Shown here: positions 15,383 to 24,675 of the stretch, in pieces
How the letters are laid out: each line of letters begins with the position of its first letter
How positions within the stretch are numbered: the first letter of the stretch is position 1
Position numbers and translations under genes: made by a program
DNA from: Bryobacterales bacterium
GTDB lineage: Bacteria; Acidobacteriota; Terriglobia; Bryobacterales; Bryobacteraceae
Assembly (NCBI GenBank): GCA_016713735.1
Contig: JADJOP010000022.1
Span: 31,381-95,380 of the forward strand
DNA length: 64,000 bases
Reading direction: 5' to 3'
Notes under the pieces: generated by a model
What the model was told of the DNA's origin: nothing
Seen by the model: only the letters and a program-made list of their open reading frames with translations
Database searches by the model: none

Positions 15383-16071
15383 CGCGGCGGCCACTCTTCC
15401 TTCCTCCACGCCATCTCCCAAAACATCCACTCATACCGCGCCCCCAGCGCAAACAACGCCACGCACCGCTCCCGCTGCGCCGCTGTCATCTCGCCCGCTA
15501 GCGCATCCATCATCGCCAGCACCTCACGCACCGTCTTGCCGTATTCCGCGCTCGCATACTGATCGATCCACTGCTGGTACTCGCGGTTCTTCGATCCCCG
15601 CTTCTCCAGCACCTTGCCCACTTCCCAATAAATCCAGTAACACGGCAGCATCGCCGCCAGGCCCTCGGCAAACGTCCCGCGCTCCACCGTCACCAGCAGG
15701 TGATTCGTGTAGGCCGCGTTCGTCGGAGCCATCACGGCGCGCACTGCGCCACTCCGTTGGACGCCGAACTTCCCCAGGATGGTTTCATGTAACGCCCGCT
15801 CCACCTCAATCGCGTCCACAGCATGCCGGTTCAGCGTCCGCGCCCACTCCTCCCGCGGAGCCTTCGACGCCAGCACGCTCAGCGCCTGCCCGAACACGCG
15901 CAGGTACTCCGCGTCCTGCTCCAAGTAGAACTGAAACCTGTCCCGCGGCAGGCTCCCGTCGACGAGCCCCTTCAGAAACGGATGCTCCAGCGTCTTTTCA
16001 TGCACCGGGCGCGCCCGCTCCCACATCTCGCCCGTCAACGTCGTCGAAGCCAGCAGCAGCAGCGCCAGCAT
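15379..16071 (-). CDS. TenA/thiaminase II family protein with hydrophobic N-terminus
   Basis: The 230-residue product has the TenA all-helical fold markers: HPFLKGLVDGSLPRDRFQFY and LEQDAEYLRVF (Asp53), Cys144 in MLPCYWIYWEVG and Glu214 in ARYEWMFWEMAW. These match the pyrimidine-binding Asp, nucleophile Cys and acid Glu of aminopyrimidine aminohydrolases, which salvage the HMP moiety of thiamin. Unusually the protein begins MLALLLLASTTLTG, a short hydrophobic run like a weak signal peptide that is absent from ordinary cytoplasmic TenA. No thiamin biosynthesis gene or TPP riboswitch was seen nearby. It follows the DUF1501 gene by six bases and overlaps the next gene by four. Confidence 0.85.
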   Translation of the reverse strand: MLALLLLASTTLTGEMWERARPVHEKTLEHPFLKGLVDGSLPRDRFQFYLEQDAEYLRVFGQALSVLASKAPREEWARTLNRHAVDAIEVERALHETILGKFGVQRSGAVRAVMAPTNAAYTNHLLVTVERGTFAEGLAAMLPCYWIYWEVGKVLEKRGSKNREYQQWIDQYASAEYGKTVREVLAMMDALAGEMTAAQRERCVALFALGARYEWMFWEMAWRKEEWPPR

Positions 16072-16077
16072 CGCCGT

Positions 16078-17502
16078 TTACCCGAACACCTGTTGGATCA
16101 CCTTGCCGCCGAAGTCCGTCAGCTTCTCCTGCCGCCCGTTGTGCAGATACCACAGCCGGTTCTGCTCCAGCCCGCAGGCCTGCAAGATGGTCGCGTGGAA
16201 ATCGCGCATGTGATAGCCGTCAATCGCGTGCAGCCCGAATTCGTCGGTCGCCCCAATCGTCTGCCCGCCCTTCACGCCGCCGCCCGCGAACCACATCGTG
16301 AACCCGTGCGGATTGTGATCGCGCCCATTGCCGCTCTGCGACATCGGCAGCCGCCCAAACTCGCTCCCCCAAATCACCAGCGTCGAATCGAGCAGCCCGC
16401 GCGCTTTCAAATCCTCGAGCAGCGCCGCGATCGGCTGGTCCGTCAGCCCGCACATCTTCTCGTGGTTCTCCACAATGTGGCTGTGCGCATCCCACTGGAT
16501 GCTCACCGGACCGCCGCCCGAATACAACTGCACAAACCGCACGCCGCGCTCCACCAGCCGCCGCGCCAGCAAACAGCGCGTGCCAAACTCCGCCGTCCGC
16601 TTGTCCTCCAGCCCATACATCTTCCGCGTCGCCGGGCTCTCCTTGGTCAGATCCACCGCCTCCGGCGCATGCGCCTGCATGCGGAACGCCAGCTCATAGC
16701 TCGCAATCCGCGCCGCCATCTCCTCGTCCTCTTGCGGCGCATCGTGCTCGTTCATCTTCTGCAGCAGGTCGAGTGTCCGCCGCTGCCGCTCCACCGTCAC
16801 GCCCTCGGGCGACTTCAAATGCAGAATCGGATTCGCCCCCGGCCGGAACAGGTTCCCCTGATACACCGCCGGCAAAAAGCCCGAACCCCACATCGGCGTC
16901 CCGCCCTCCGGCGTCCCCTCCGGCTGCGGCATCACCACATACGCCGGCAGGTTCTCGCTCAGCGAACCCAACCCATACGTTACCCACGAACCCACGCTCG
17001 GATAGCCCATCAGGATGCGCCCCGACATCACCTGGTACATCGCCGGCGCATGCACCACGCTCTCCGTATAGAAGTTCCGCACGAAGCAGATGTCGTCCAC
17101 GCGCTTGGCCAGGTGCGGCATCAGCGTGCTCACCCACGCCCCGCTCTGCCCGTGTTGCTTGAACTCCCACGGCGAAGCCAGAATCGGCGTCGAGCCGTCG
17201 GTGAACTGGCTCACGATCTTCCCAAAGCTCTCCGGCAGCCGCTGCCCCTGGAACTTCTTCAACTCCGGCTTCGGATCAAACGTGTCAATCTGGCTCGGCG
17301 CTCCCACCATGAACAGGAAGATCACCGACTTCACCTTCGACGGCAGATGCGGCGCCTTGGGCGCCAGCGGATTCCCCTTCGCCGCCGCGAAGCCCTCCCG
17401 CGCCAGCAGCGATTCAAGAGCAATCGCTCCGAAACCATGCGCCGCCGTGCGCAGAATGTCCCGCCGAGTCGTGTTCCGTCCGCAACCGTCCTTCATCGCC
17501 AT
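16078..17502 (-). CDS. DUF1501 family protein (Tat-exported, alkaline-phosphatase-like fold)
   Basis: The 474-residue product starts with a Tat-type signal (NTTRRDILRTAAHGFGAIAL). It has the DUF1501 hallmarks: VKSVIFLFMVGAPSQIDTFD near residue 60, PSVGSWVTYGLGS, LARRLVERGVRFVQLYSGG, an Asp-His rich WDAHSHIVENH, STLVIWGSEFGRLPMSQ and GRDHNPHGFTMWFAGGGVKG, and a C-terminal GLHAIDGYHMRDFHATIL. The fold resembles sulfatases and phosphatases, but the enzymatic role of DUF1501 is unknown. It sits 63 bases after the PSD1-type gene and six before tenA, so it lies inside the operon. Confidence 0.85.
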   Translation of the reverse strand: MAMKDGCGRNTTRRDILRTAAHGFGAIALESLLAREGFAAAKGNPLAPKAPHLPSKVKSVIFLFMVGAPSQIDTFDPKPELKKFQGQRLPESFGKIVSQFTDGSTPILASPWEFKQHGQSGAWVSTLMPHLAKRVDDICFVRNFYTESVVHAPAMYQVMSGRILMGYPSVGSWVTYGLGSLSENLPAYVVMPQPEGTPEGGTPMWGSGFLPAVYQGNLFRPGANPILHLKSPEGVTVERQRRTLDLLQKMNEHDAPQEDEEMAARIASYELAFRMQAHAPEAVDLTKESPATRKMYGLEDKRTAEFGTRCLLARRLVERGVRFVQLYSGGGPVSIQWDAHSHIVENHEKMCGLTDQPIAALLEDLKARGLLDSTLVIWGSEFGRLPMSQSGNGRDHNPHGFTMWFAGGGVKGGQTIGATDEFGLHAIDGYHMRDFHATILQACGLEQNRLWYLHNGRQEKLTDFGGKVIQQVFG

Positions 17503-17532
17503 GCTCCTCTCGCCCCATACGCACCCAACCCC

Positions 17533-17570
17533 GTAACGGAACCGCGAGCGTGAGCGAGCGGCCTCCTACG
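17533..17570. repeat. Short palindromic repeat, copy 1
   Basis: The core CCGCGAGCGTGAGCGAGCGG (17542-17561) has complementary four-base ends CCGC/GCGG. The flank CCTACG at its right includes the stop codon of the minus-strand PSD1-type gene (17566-17568). Three other copies with the same layout lie near 34587, 43077 and 51532. Confidence 0.75.
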
Positions 17571-19731
17571 GCACATACACAAACTCATTCCGGTTCAACA
17601 TCGCCAGCGCGAAATCTTCCCAAGCCCCCCGCTGGCCACAAACGCCCGCGCCTCGTCCAACTCCTGCGCCTCCGGCTCGCGCGCCAGCGCCAGCGCATAC
17701 GCCCGCTTCACCCGGCACGCCGCATCCCCGCCGCACTCCTTCTCCAACCGCGCCGCCAGTTGCCGCCCCGCCCCGCGCATCGTGTCGCTGTTCAACAGCG
17801 ACAGCGCCTGCAGCGCATGCGTGCTCACCGGCCGCACCGGGCACGACGTCATCGCATCCGGCTGGTCGAAATTCGCCATCATCGGCAGCCGCACTGTCCG
17901 CTTATTCAGCAGGTACAAGCTCCGCCGGTTATGGTCGCGTTCGTCCAACTCCACCGGCCACAAGTTGTCCGGCTCGCCTTCCGTGAAAATCAGATCGTAA
18001 ACCTCCGGCTCAATCGGCACCTTCATCGGCCGCCCGAACATCCGCGTGTTCAACACACCCGCCACCGCCAGCGCCCCATCGCGCAGGAACTCCGCATCCA
18101 GCCGCCGCCGGTTCATCCGCCACATCAGCTTATTTTGCGGATCCACCTCGGCCTTCTTCGCATCATGCGCCGCCGCTTGCCGGTACACGCTCGACGTCAC
18201 CAGCATCCGGTCCATCGCCCGCACGCTCCAGCCCTTCGCCACAAACTCCGTCGCCAGCCAGTCCAGCAGCTTCTGGTTCGACGGCCTCTGCCCCAGCACG
18301 CCAAAATCGTTCGGCGTCGCCACGATCCCCACGCCCATCCGCGCCTGCCAGATGCGGTTCACCATCACCCGCGCCGCCAGCGGATTCTCTTCGCTCACCA
18401 GCCACTTCGCCAGCGCCGACCGCCTTCCCACCGGCTCCACCGGCGCCGCGGCGTCATTCACCACGCGCAGGAAGCCCGGCAACACCGGCTGCTGCTTCAT
18501 CTTGTAGTCGCCCACCTTAAGCACAAACGACACCGGCGCCATCGCCGCGTTCTTCACCGCATACGCATGCGCCGGCGGCTCCGGCTCCTCACGCTCCAGC
18601 GCGTGCAGCTTCTTCCGCCACCCCGCCCGCGTCGCCTTGTCCTCCGGCGTCAGCACGGCCAGCACCTCATCCCAACTCACCTTCAACTGCGCGCTCGCCT
18701 CCTCGGCCAGCCGCTTCTGCTCCGCCGTCCGCTTCTCCTTGGGAATCTCCAGCGCCGCCACAAACTCCGCCCCCAGCTTCGCCTTCTTCTCCGCCTTCAA
18801 TCCGCTCGCGATACGGCTTCTCAATCGCCGCAATCGCCTCCTGCACCGGCTTCAACTTCTCCTTGTACGCCTTCACCGCCGCCTCATACCGCGCATGCTC
18901 GTCCTTCGACGCAATGCTGATGTCGTCAAACTCGGTCGCCGCCAACACCGCCTGCAGCTTGTAATAATCCGCCTGCGGAATCGGATCGAACTTGTGGTTA
19001 TGACACCGCGCGCATCCCACCGACATGCCCAGGAACACATTCCCCAGCGCCCCGGTCATCTCCGTCAATACCTCCTGACGGTTCATCTCCTCATCCTGAT
19101 TGCCGCCGACAATGTGTATCGGCCCTGCCCGGTGAAAGCCCGTCGCCACCAGCGCGTCCTTGTCCCCCGGCCACAACTCATCGCCCGCGATCTGCTCCAT
19201 CACAAATCGGTCATAGGGTTTATCGCTCTGAAATGCCCGGATCACATAGTCGCGGTACCGCCACGCATGCGTCCGCTCGGCGTCCAACTCATAGCCGTTC
19301 GTATCCGCATACCGCACCACGTCCAGCCACTTCGTCGCCCACCGTTCGGCATAGTGCGGCGAAGCCAGCAGCCGCTCCACCACGCGCTCATACGCCCCCG
19401 GCTGCGTGTCCTTCAGGAACGCAGCCAGCTCTTCCGGCGTCGGCGGCAACCCTGTCAAATCGAGCGTCACCCGCCGCAGCAGTTTGGCTTTCTCCAACGG
19501 CTGCGACGGCTCCAGCCCCTTCGCCCGCAGCGCCTCCAGCACAAACGCATCCACCGGCGTCTTCACCCACGCCTTCCCCGCCGCATCGCCAAAAACCGGC
19601 GCCTCGGCCCGCACCGGAGCCTTAAACGCCCAGTAGTTCTTCCGGGGCGCAACCCAGGCATCGTCCTTGTCCAGCGTCGCCGCCAGACAGACCATCCCCA
19701 GCAGCGGTAACAGCGGTTTCAGCAGCCTCAT
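17566..19731 (-). pseudogene. PSD1-type DUF1549/DUF1553 protein, two frameshifts
   Basis: The reconstructed product of about 720 residues begins with a signal peptide (RLLKPLLPLLGMVCLAAT) and then a DUF1549 domain (RRVTLDLTGLPPTPEELAAF, ASPHYAERWATKWLDVVRYA). A c-type heme-like CARCH site follows in GCARCHNHKFDPI, and then the DUF1553 part (LAKWLVSEENPLAARVMVNR, WQARMGVGIVATPNDFGVLG). It lacks the N-terminal cytochrome domain found in the second copy at 39119. The frame changes near 18800-18815, between EAIAAIEKPY and SGLKAEKKAKLG. It changes again at the C run 17625-17630, after which WEDFALAMLNRNEFVYVP is the normal family ending. Restoring one base in that run repairs the end. The encoded role is unknown; such proteins are exported and usually paired with DUF1501. 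Confidence 0.85.
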
Positions 19732-19742
19732 GCGATTGCCAT

Positions 19743-19749
19743 TATTATA
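19743..19749. promoter_or_regulatory. Overlapping divergent -10 elements between the PSD1 and Gfo/Idh/MocA genes
   Basis: ATTATTATAA reads TATAAT on the minus strand, twelve bases from the PSD1 ATG, and TATTAT on the plus strand, 28 bases from the Gfo/Idh/MocA GTG. The whole divergent region is only 45 bases, so the two transcripts must compete, as between fabZ and the M20 gene. Confidence 0.5.
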
Positions 19750-19776
19750 AGGGGGAATCCAAAAGGAGTCCCCACA

Positions 19777-21090
19777 GTGACCAATCGCAGAACCTTCGTC
19801 CAATTCGCCTCAGCCGCCGCCATCGCCACCCAGGCCCGCCCCATCCTCGGCGCTAACGATCGCGTTAACGTCGGCATCATCGGCCTCGGCGGACGCGGCA
19901 CCGCCCACCTCCGCAGCTACCTCTCTCTTCCCAACGCCGCCATCACCGGCCTCTGCGACGTCAACCAGGCCGCCCGCGAAGTCGCCCAGGGCACCCTTTC
20001 CAAGGCAGAGCGCCCCAAAGCCGCCGAGTTCGAGGACATGCGCAAGATGTTCGACGACAAAAACGTCGACGCCGTCTCCATCGCCACCCCCAACCACTGG
20101 CACGCCCTCTCGGCCATCTGGGCCGCCCAGGCCGGCAAGGACGTCTACGTCGAAAAGCCCGCCAGCCACAACATCTTCGAAGGCCACCAGATGGTCGCCG
20201 CCGCCCGCAAATACAAGCGCATGATGCAGGTCGGCTCCCAGTCCCGCTCCACCCCCATCAAGATGGAGGCCATGAAGTTGCTCCAGGAAGGCGTCATCGG
20301 CAAGGTCTACCTCGCCAAGGCCCTCTGCTTCAAGCGCCGCAAGTCCATCGGCGTCACCCCCGCCGAACCCGTCCCCCCCGGCGTCAACTGGGACATCTTC
20401 CTCGGCCCCGCCCCCATGCGGCCTTTCACCAAAAACCGCTTCAAATACAACTGGCACTGGTTCTGGGACACCGGCAACGGCGACATCGGCAACCAGGGCG
20501 TCCACGAAATGGACATCGCCCGCTGGGGCCTCGGCCTTCCCGATAACCGCCACGAAGGTCTGAAATCCATCTACTGCACCGGCGGCAAGTTCGCCTATGT
20601 CGACGACCAGGAAACCCCCAACACCCAGCTCGCCACCTTCGACTACGGCGACAAACAGATCGTCTTTGAGGTCCGCGGCATCCTCACCAACGGCGAATCC
20701 GGCATGACGGGCAAGGGCAACGTGGTCGGCAATCTCTTCCTCGGCTCGGAAGGCGTCCTCGAAGTCGAAGATTCCTACTACCGTGTCTACAAAGGCGAAG
20801 ACCGCGCCGTCGTCATGGAGAAGAAACGCGAGCGGGGCGGCGCCGACACCACCGCCCTCCACATGGCCAACTTCCTCGCCGCCGTCAAATCGCGCGACCA
20901 CAAGTCCATCCACGCCGAAATCGAAATCGGGGCCAACTCCGCCGCCCTCTGCCACATGGCCAACATCGCCTACCGCACCGGCCGCCAGCTCCGCTGGGAC
21001 GTCGCCAAGGAACAGTTCATCAGCGACTCCGACGCCAACAAAATGCTCACCCGCGACTACCGCCGGCCCTACGTCGTCGAGAAGATCTAG
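19777..21090 (+). CDS. Tat-exported Gfo/Idh/MocA family oxidoreductase
   Basis: The 437-residue product has a twin-arginine start (TNRRTFVQFASAAAIATQAR) and a Rossmann domain (VNVGIIGLGGRGTAHL, DAVSIATPNHWHALSAIWAA, KDVYVEKPASHN with the conserved EKP). The C-terminal alpha/beta dimer domain holds WHWFWDTGNGDIGNQGVHEM, DIARWGLGLP and the family's usual histidine. NAD(P)-dependent sugar oxidoreduction is the family role; the Tat signal implies cofactor loading before export. The GTG at 19777 is supported by AAAGGAG eight bases upstream. It is divergent from the PSD1 operon and 89 bases ahead of the spermidine-synthase-like gene, with a hairpin between. Confidence 0.88.
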   Translation: MTNRRTFVQFASAAAIATQARPILGANDRVNVGIIGLGGRGTAHLRSYLSLPNAAITGLCDVNQAAREVAQGTLSKAERPKAAEFEDMRKMFDDKNVDAVSIATPNHWHALSAIWAAQAGKDVYVEKPASHNIFEGHQMVAAARKYKRMMQVGSQSRSTPIKMEAMKLLQEGVIGKVYLAKALCFKRRKSIGVTPAEPVPPGVNWDIFLGPAPMRPFTKNRFKYNWHWFWDTGNGDIGNQGVHEMDIARWGLGLPDNRHEGLKSIYCTGGKFAYVDDQETPNTQLATFDYGDKQIVFEVRGILTNGESGMTGKGNVVGNLFLGSEGVLEVEDSYYRVYKGEDRAVVMEKKRERGGADTTALHMANFLAAVKSRDHKSIHAEIEIGANSAALCHMANIAYRTGRQLRWDVAKEQFISDSDANKMLTRDYRRPYVVEKI

Positions 21091-21108
21091 CCCCACCCCG
21101 CTTCAACC

Positions 21109-21133
21109 GGAGGCCGCCCGCCGCGCGGCCTCC
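21109..21133 (+). terminator. GC-rich hairpin after the Gfo/Idh/MocA gene
   Basis: GGAGGCCGC (21109-21117) and GCGGCCTCC (21125-21133) form a nine-base stem with a seven-base loop. No T run follows, so it may be an mRNA-protecting hairpin or a weak terminator. Confidence 0.5.
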
Positions 21134-21179
21134 GTCCCCCCTACTGCATCCCGCCGCCGCAGCCGATGAACCGAACAGG

Positions 21180-23186
21180 ATGCCTGTCCCCTACGTCTGG
21201 CTGTGCGCGTTCTCGGTCACTCTCAGCGCCCTGCTCCTGTTCTCCGTCCAGCCCGTCCTGGCCAAGCTCATCCTCCCCTGGTTCGGCGGAACCGCCGCCG
21301 TCTGGTCGGTCTGCATCTTTTTCTTTCAGGGCATGCTCCTCGCCGGATACGGCTACGCCCACCTGCTGGCCCGCTATCTCACCCCCCGCCGCCAGGCGCT
21401 GGTCCATTCCTCGCTGCTTGCCCTCAGCCTTCTCGCCCTCCCCATTCTCCCCAACGCCTCCTGGAAGCCCGCCGGCACCGAGGACCCCCTCCTCCGCATC
21501 CTCGGCCTCCTCGTTGCCTCCATTGGCGGCCCCTACTTTCTCCTCGCGGCCACCAGCCCGCTCGTCCAATCCTGGTACGCCCGCCGCGAAGGCGGCGCCC
21601 TCCCGTACCGCCTCTTCGCCCTCTCCAACCTTGCCTCGCTCGCCGCCCTGCTGGCCTACCCCGTCCTCATCGAACCCCGCTCCACCGCCCGCGAACAGGC
21701 CACCCTCTGGACCGCCCTCTACATCCTCTGCGCCCTCGCCCTCTCCCTCACCGCCTGGCTCGGCCATGCCGCTCCCTCCGCCTCCGCCACCACCGCCGCC
21801 GCCACCCAGCGCACCCCCGCGCCTCCCTGGCGCGACCGCCTCCAATGGCTCCTCCTCTCCGCCCTCCCCTCCGCCCTCCTGCTCGCCGTCACCAACCACC
21901 TCTGCCAGAACGTCGCCGCCATCCCCTTCCTCTGGCTCCTCCCCCTCGTCCTCTACCTCGCCACCTTCATCCTCTGTTTCGACAGCGAACGCCTCCACCG
22001 CTGGCCCTTCTGGACCTTCCTCGGCGCCGCCGCCCTCGCCGCCCTCTCCTGGGCCGAACTCCAGGCCCAACTCCCCGTCCGCGCCGCCATCCCCCTCTTT
22101 CTCGCCGGACTCTTCGCCGCCTGCATGTACTGCCACTCCCAACTCGCCGCCCGCAAGCCCGCCGCCGAGCACCTCACCTACTTCTACCTGATGATCTCCC
22201 TCGGTGGCGCCCTCGGCTCCCTCGCAGTTGGCATGCTCGCCCCGCGCTTCCTCCGCGGCTATTTCGAACTCCCTCTCGCCCTCGCCCTCTGCGCCTTCAC
22301 GCTCCTCTTCCTCGAATACCGCAAACACATCGTCGCCGATCTCGCCTACACCGGCGTCGCCATCGCCGCCGTCGTCGGCGCCGGAGCCACCATCCTCAGC
22401 TTCGAGGGCAGCGCCCTTGCCTCAGGCCGCAACTTCTACGGCGTCCTTCGCGTCGCCCCCTCGGAAACCCCGCGCGGCCCCGCCCTGACCCTCGTCCATG
22501 GCTCGGTGAACCACGGCTCGCAATATGTGAACCATCCCAAGGACACCACCGCCTACTACACGCCTCGCTCCGGCGCCGCCCTGGCGCTCGCCAGCCTCCA
22601 CCGCCCCAGCCGCCGCATCGGCCTCATCGGCCTCGGCGTCGGCGTCCTCGCCGCCTACGCCAAACCGGACGATAACCTCCGTTTTTACGAAATCAACCCC
22701 CTCGTCGTCGACTACGCCCGCACCCGCTTCCGCTTCCTCTCCGATTGCCCCGCCCCCTACGACATCGTCCTCGGCGACGGCCGCATGGCCCTCGAACGCG
22801 AACGCCCCAACCACTTCGACCTCCTCGTCGTCGACGCCTTCTCAGGCGACTCCATCCCCGTCCACCTGCTCTCCCGCGAAGCCCTGCAGCTCTATCTCAC
22901 CCACCTCCAACCGGGCGGCGTCCTCGCCATGCACGTCTCCAATCTCCACCTCCGCCTCGCCCCCGTCGTCGAAGGCGTCGGCCGCACCCTCGGCCTCCAC
23001 TCCCGCCTCATCGCCGCCCCCCGCAACGGCGACCCCCTGCAATCCCCCTCCGAATGGGTCCTTCTCTCGCGCCACGAAGAGATCTTCTCGCAGCCCGCCC
23101 TGCGCTCCACCGCCCGCACCCTCATCGCCTCCACACACCGCCCCTGGACCGACGACTACAACAACCTCCTCCAGGTGCTCCGCTAG
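21180..23186 (+). CDS. Membrane-bound spermidine-synthase-like protein
   Basis: This 668-residue protein has about ten to twelve membrane helices in its first 420 residues (for example VWLCAFSVTLSALLLFSVQP, LQWLLLSALPSALLLAVTNH). It ends with a SAM-type Rossmann domain: IGLIGLGVGVLAAYAKPDD, LRFYEINPLVVDYAR, YDIVLGDGRMALERE and FDLLVVDAFSGDSIPVHLLS. The aspartate and the DAFSGDSIP loop are those of spermine/spermidine synthases. Fusions of an MFS-like membrane part to a polyamine-synthase domain are widespread in environmental bacteria, but their substrate is not known. The start ATG at 21180 directly precedes the first membrane helix. It probably forms its own transcript after the hairpin at 21109. 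Confidence 0.82.
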   Translation: MPVPYVWLCAFSVTLSALLLFSVQPVLAKLILPWFGGTAAVWSVCIFFFQGMLLAGYGYAHLLARYLTPRRQALVHSSLLALSLLALPILPNASWKPAGTEDPLLRILGLLVASIGGPYFLLAATSPLVQSWYARREGGALPYRLFALSNLASLAALLAYPVLIEPRSTAREQATLWTALYILCALALSLTAWLGHAAPSASATTAAATQRTPAPPWRDRLQWLLLSALPSALLLAVTNHLCQNVAAIPFLWLLPLVLYLATFILCFDSERLHRWPFWTFLGAAALAALSWAELQAQLPVRAAIPLFLAGLFAACMYCHSQLAARKPAAEHLTYFYLMISLGGALGSLAVGMLAPRFLRGYFELPLALALCAFTLLFLEYRKHIVADLAYTGVAIAAVVGAGATILSFEGSALASGRNFYGVLRVAPSETPRGPALTLVHGSVNHGSQYVNHPKDTTAYYTPRSGAALALASLHRPSRRIGLIGLGVGVLAAYAKPDDNLRFYEINPLVVDYARTRFRFLSDCPAPYDIVLGDGRMALERERPNHFDLLVVDAFSGDSIPVHLLSREALQLYLTHLQPGGVLAMHVSNLHLRLAPVVEGVGRTLGLHSRLIAAPRNGDPLQSPSEWVLLSRHEEIFSQPALRSTARTLIASTHRPWTDDYNNLLQVLR

Positions 23187-23337
23187 CCCGCCACTCACCA
23201 ACACCCGGCGCGACGCCCGGCTGACGTGCCCGGCGGAGCAGTCTCAAATACACCCGCGCGCCTCCGATCCAGAACCCTCCCCCCCCTACACCATGCTGGG
23301 GGCGCGCCGCCTTTCGCGGAAAGCTGCCCTTTTATCC

Positions 23338-23841
23338 TTACTTCGCTGGTTCCCCGGCCGCGCCGAAGCGAGCCAGAATGTCCCTGGCCAGGGTCACCTC
23401 GGCTGGTTTCGCGCGAGCCGCCGCGGCCCCGGCAAGCCAGTCCGCAAGCAGCCGGCCTTCGGCTTCGTCCAGCAGCCGGCCGCGCTGCAGGATGACCTTG
23501 ATCAGCGCCTTCGGTGGCTTTGCGTCCTGCCAGTAGTCGCGGCCCGTCCGGTCCCGGTAGGCCGCAAGCGCCCGCCCGGCGGTCGCGGGGTCGTCCCTGA
23601 GCAGGCGGACCAGTTCGGCCGAGGTGCTGTTGATTGCCTGAAGCGTGCCCAGGACGATCTCGCCGGGCGGGAACTCTCCCTTCACCACGCGCTCAAGCTG
23701 GGCGGCGCGGCTGTGAATCAGGCGGCCGAACCCGGTCGTCCAGTACTCACCGTCCTGATTGTGAAGGCAGTCTTCGATGGTTTCGAAGATCGTGTAGAGC
23801 CGGTGGAACTCGGCGATCATCTCTTCCTGCGTACGTTTCAT
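23338..23841 (-). CDS. Helical protein of unknown function
   Basis: The 167-residue product is almost all helix: EEMIAEFHRLYTIFETIEDC, GRLIHSRAAQLERVVKGEFP, EIVLGTLQAINSTSAELVRL and RGRLLDEAEGRLLADWLAG. I recognise no family and no signal peptide or membrane segment. The ATG at 23841 starts MKRTQEE. Its base composition lacks the strong strand skew of its neighbours, which may mean recent acquisition. It lies between the convergent spermidine-synthase-like gene and the co-directional histidine kinase gene, with 151 and 86 bases of unremarkable spacer. Confidence 0.6.
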   Translation of the reverse strand: MKRTQEEMIAEFHRLYTIFETIEDCLHNQDGEYWTTGFGRLIHSRAAQLERVVKGEFPPGEIVLGTLQAINSTSAELVRLLRDDPATAGRALAAYRDRTGRDYWQDAKPPKALIKVILQRGRLLDEAEGRLLADWLAGAAAARAKPAEVTLARDILARFGAAGEPAK

Positions 23842-23927
23842 CGGCGGGGTTCCCGGCTCTGCCGTGCCAGCATACCATCGGCATCCCAGGCTCCCCTCGG
23901 CGCCTGGCGGGCCGCGCCGCCCGCTCC

Positions 23928-24623
23928 CTACGCCAACTGCGGCAATTCCACCGACACCGTCACCCCGCGCGGCTCGTTCAACTCCACCCCCGCCCGTCCC
24001 CCGCTGGCCTCGGCAATCCGCCGCACGCTGGCAAAAGCCAACCCCGTCCCCGCCGGCGCATGCGGCCGGAACGGCTCGAAAATCAGCGACGCATCCGCGC
24101 TCTGAATCCGCAATTGCGGCGCCGACACCCGCACATGCACCTCGCTGCCCACAAACTGCGTGCTCACCCTCACCTCGCCGTGCGCCCACTTCCGCACCAG
24201 CCCGATCAGGCTCTGTACGCAATGCCGCGCCTGCATCGGGTCCATCTCCACCAGCGCCGCCCGCTCGCTTAGGTTCACCTGCACCGGTTGCTTCCCGCTC
24301 AGTTCGCCGTTCACAGCCTCCGTGATCAGCTCATTCAAATCCAAACGCTGCGGGTTCGGCGGCGTCGCTTGAAAGAAGTGCACCGCGTCGGCCAGCACCC
24401 AGTTCATCTGCTCCACCAGCCGCTGCATCTTCTCCACCTGCTGCCGCACGCGCAGGTCGTGCCCCGGCACCACCATCGACAGATAGTAGGCCACCGACTC
24501 CATCGTGCTCAACGGCTGTCGCAACTCATGCGACAGCTGGCGCACCACATCGGTGATCTCAAACTCTGCTCGAACTTGTGAGGGATCGGTCGAAACTTCA
24601 GGCCCAGTGTGTACTTCATTCAT
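23928..24623 (-). CDS. Small soluble histidine kinase
   Basis: The 231-residue product has only the two kinase core domains. The H-box is LSHELRQPLSTMESVAYYLS with phospho-accepting His32. A reduced ATPase domain follows with DLNELITEAVNGELSG, VEMDPMQARHCVQSLIGLVR and a G-box like AGTGLAFASVRRIAEASGGR. There is no sensor or membrane segment and no adjacent response regulator, so it depends on a partner elsewhere. The N-box asparagine is replaced in the HCVQSLIGLV segment, so catalytic activity may be reduced. The ATG at 24623 gives MNEVHTG; a perfect -10 lies 21 bases upstream. Confidence 0.75.
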   Translation of the reverse strand: MNEVHTGPEVSTDPSQVRAEFEITDVVRQLSHELRQPLSTMESVAYYLSMVVPGHDLRVRQQVEKMQRLVEQMNWVLADAVHFFQATPPNPQRLDLNELITEAVNGELSGKQPVQVNLSERAALVEMDPMQARHCVQSLIGLVRKWAHGEVRVSTQFVGSEVHVRVSAPQLRIQSADASLIFEPFRPHAPAGTGLAFASVRRIAEASGGRAGVELNEPRGVTVSVELPQLA

Positions 24624-24644
24624 GACAACAGCAACAGTTCCGAC

Positions 24645-24652
24645 ATTATAGC
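24645..24652 (-). promoter_or_regulatory. Extended -10 GCTATAAT upstream of the histidine kinase gene
   Basis: On the minus strand GCTATAAT ends 21 bases before the ATG at 24623. It is a consensus TATAAT extended by GC, the same form as the fabZ promoter. Confidence 0.6.
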
Positions 24653-24675
24653 GTCCCGGCCTTCCGCCGCAATTG

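Noticed and set aside
15900..19800. TPP riboswitch for the operon that contains tenA
   Set aside because: Only 45 bases lie upstream of the first gene and no CTGAGA-type core was seen there or between the genes.
21203..22675. Plus-strand frame of 490 codons inside the spermidine-synthase-like gene
   Set aside because: Pro/Arg/His-rich product typical of a shifted frame in C-rich coding DNA; the overlapping real gene has clear motifs.
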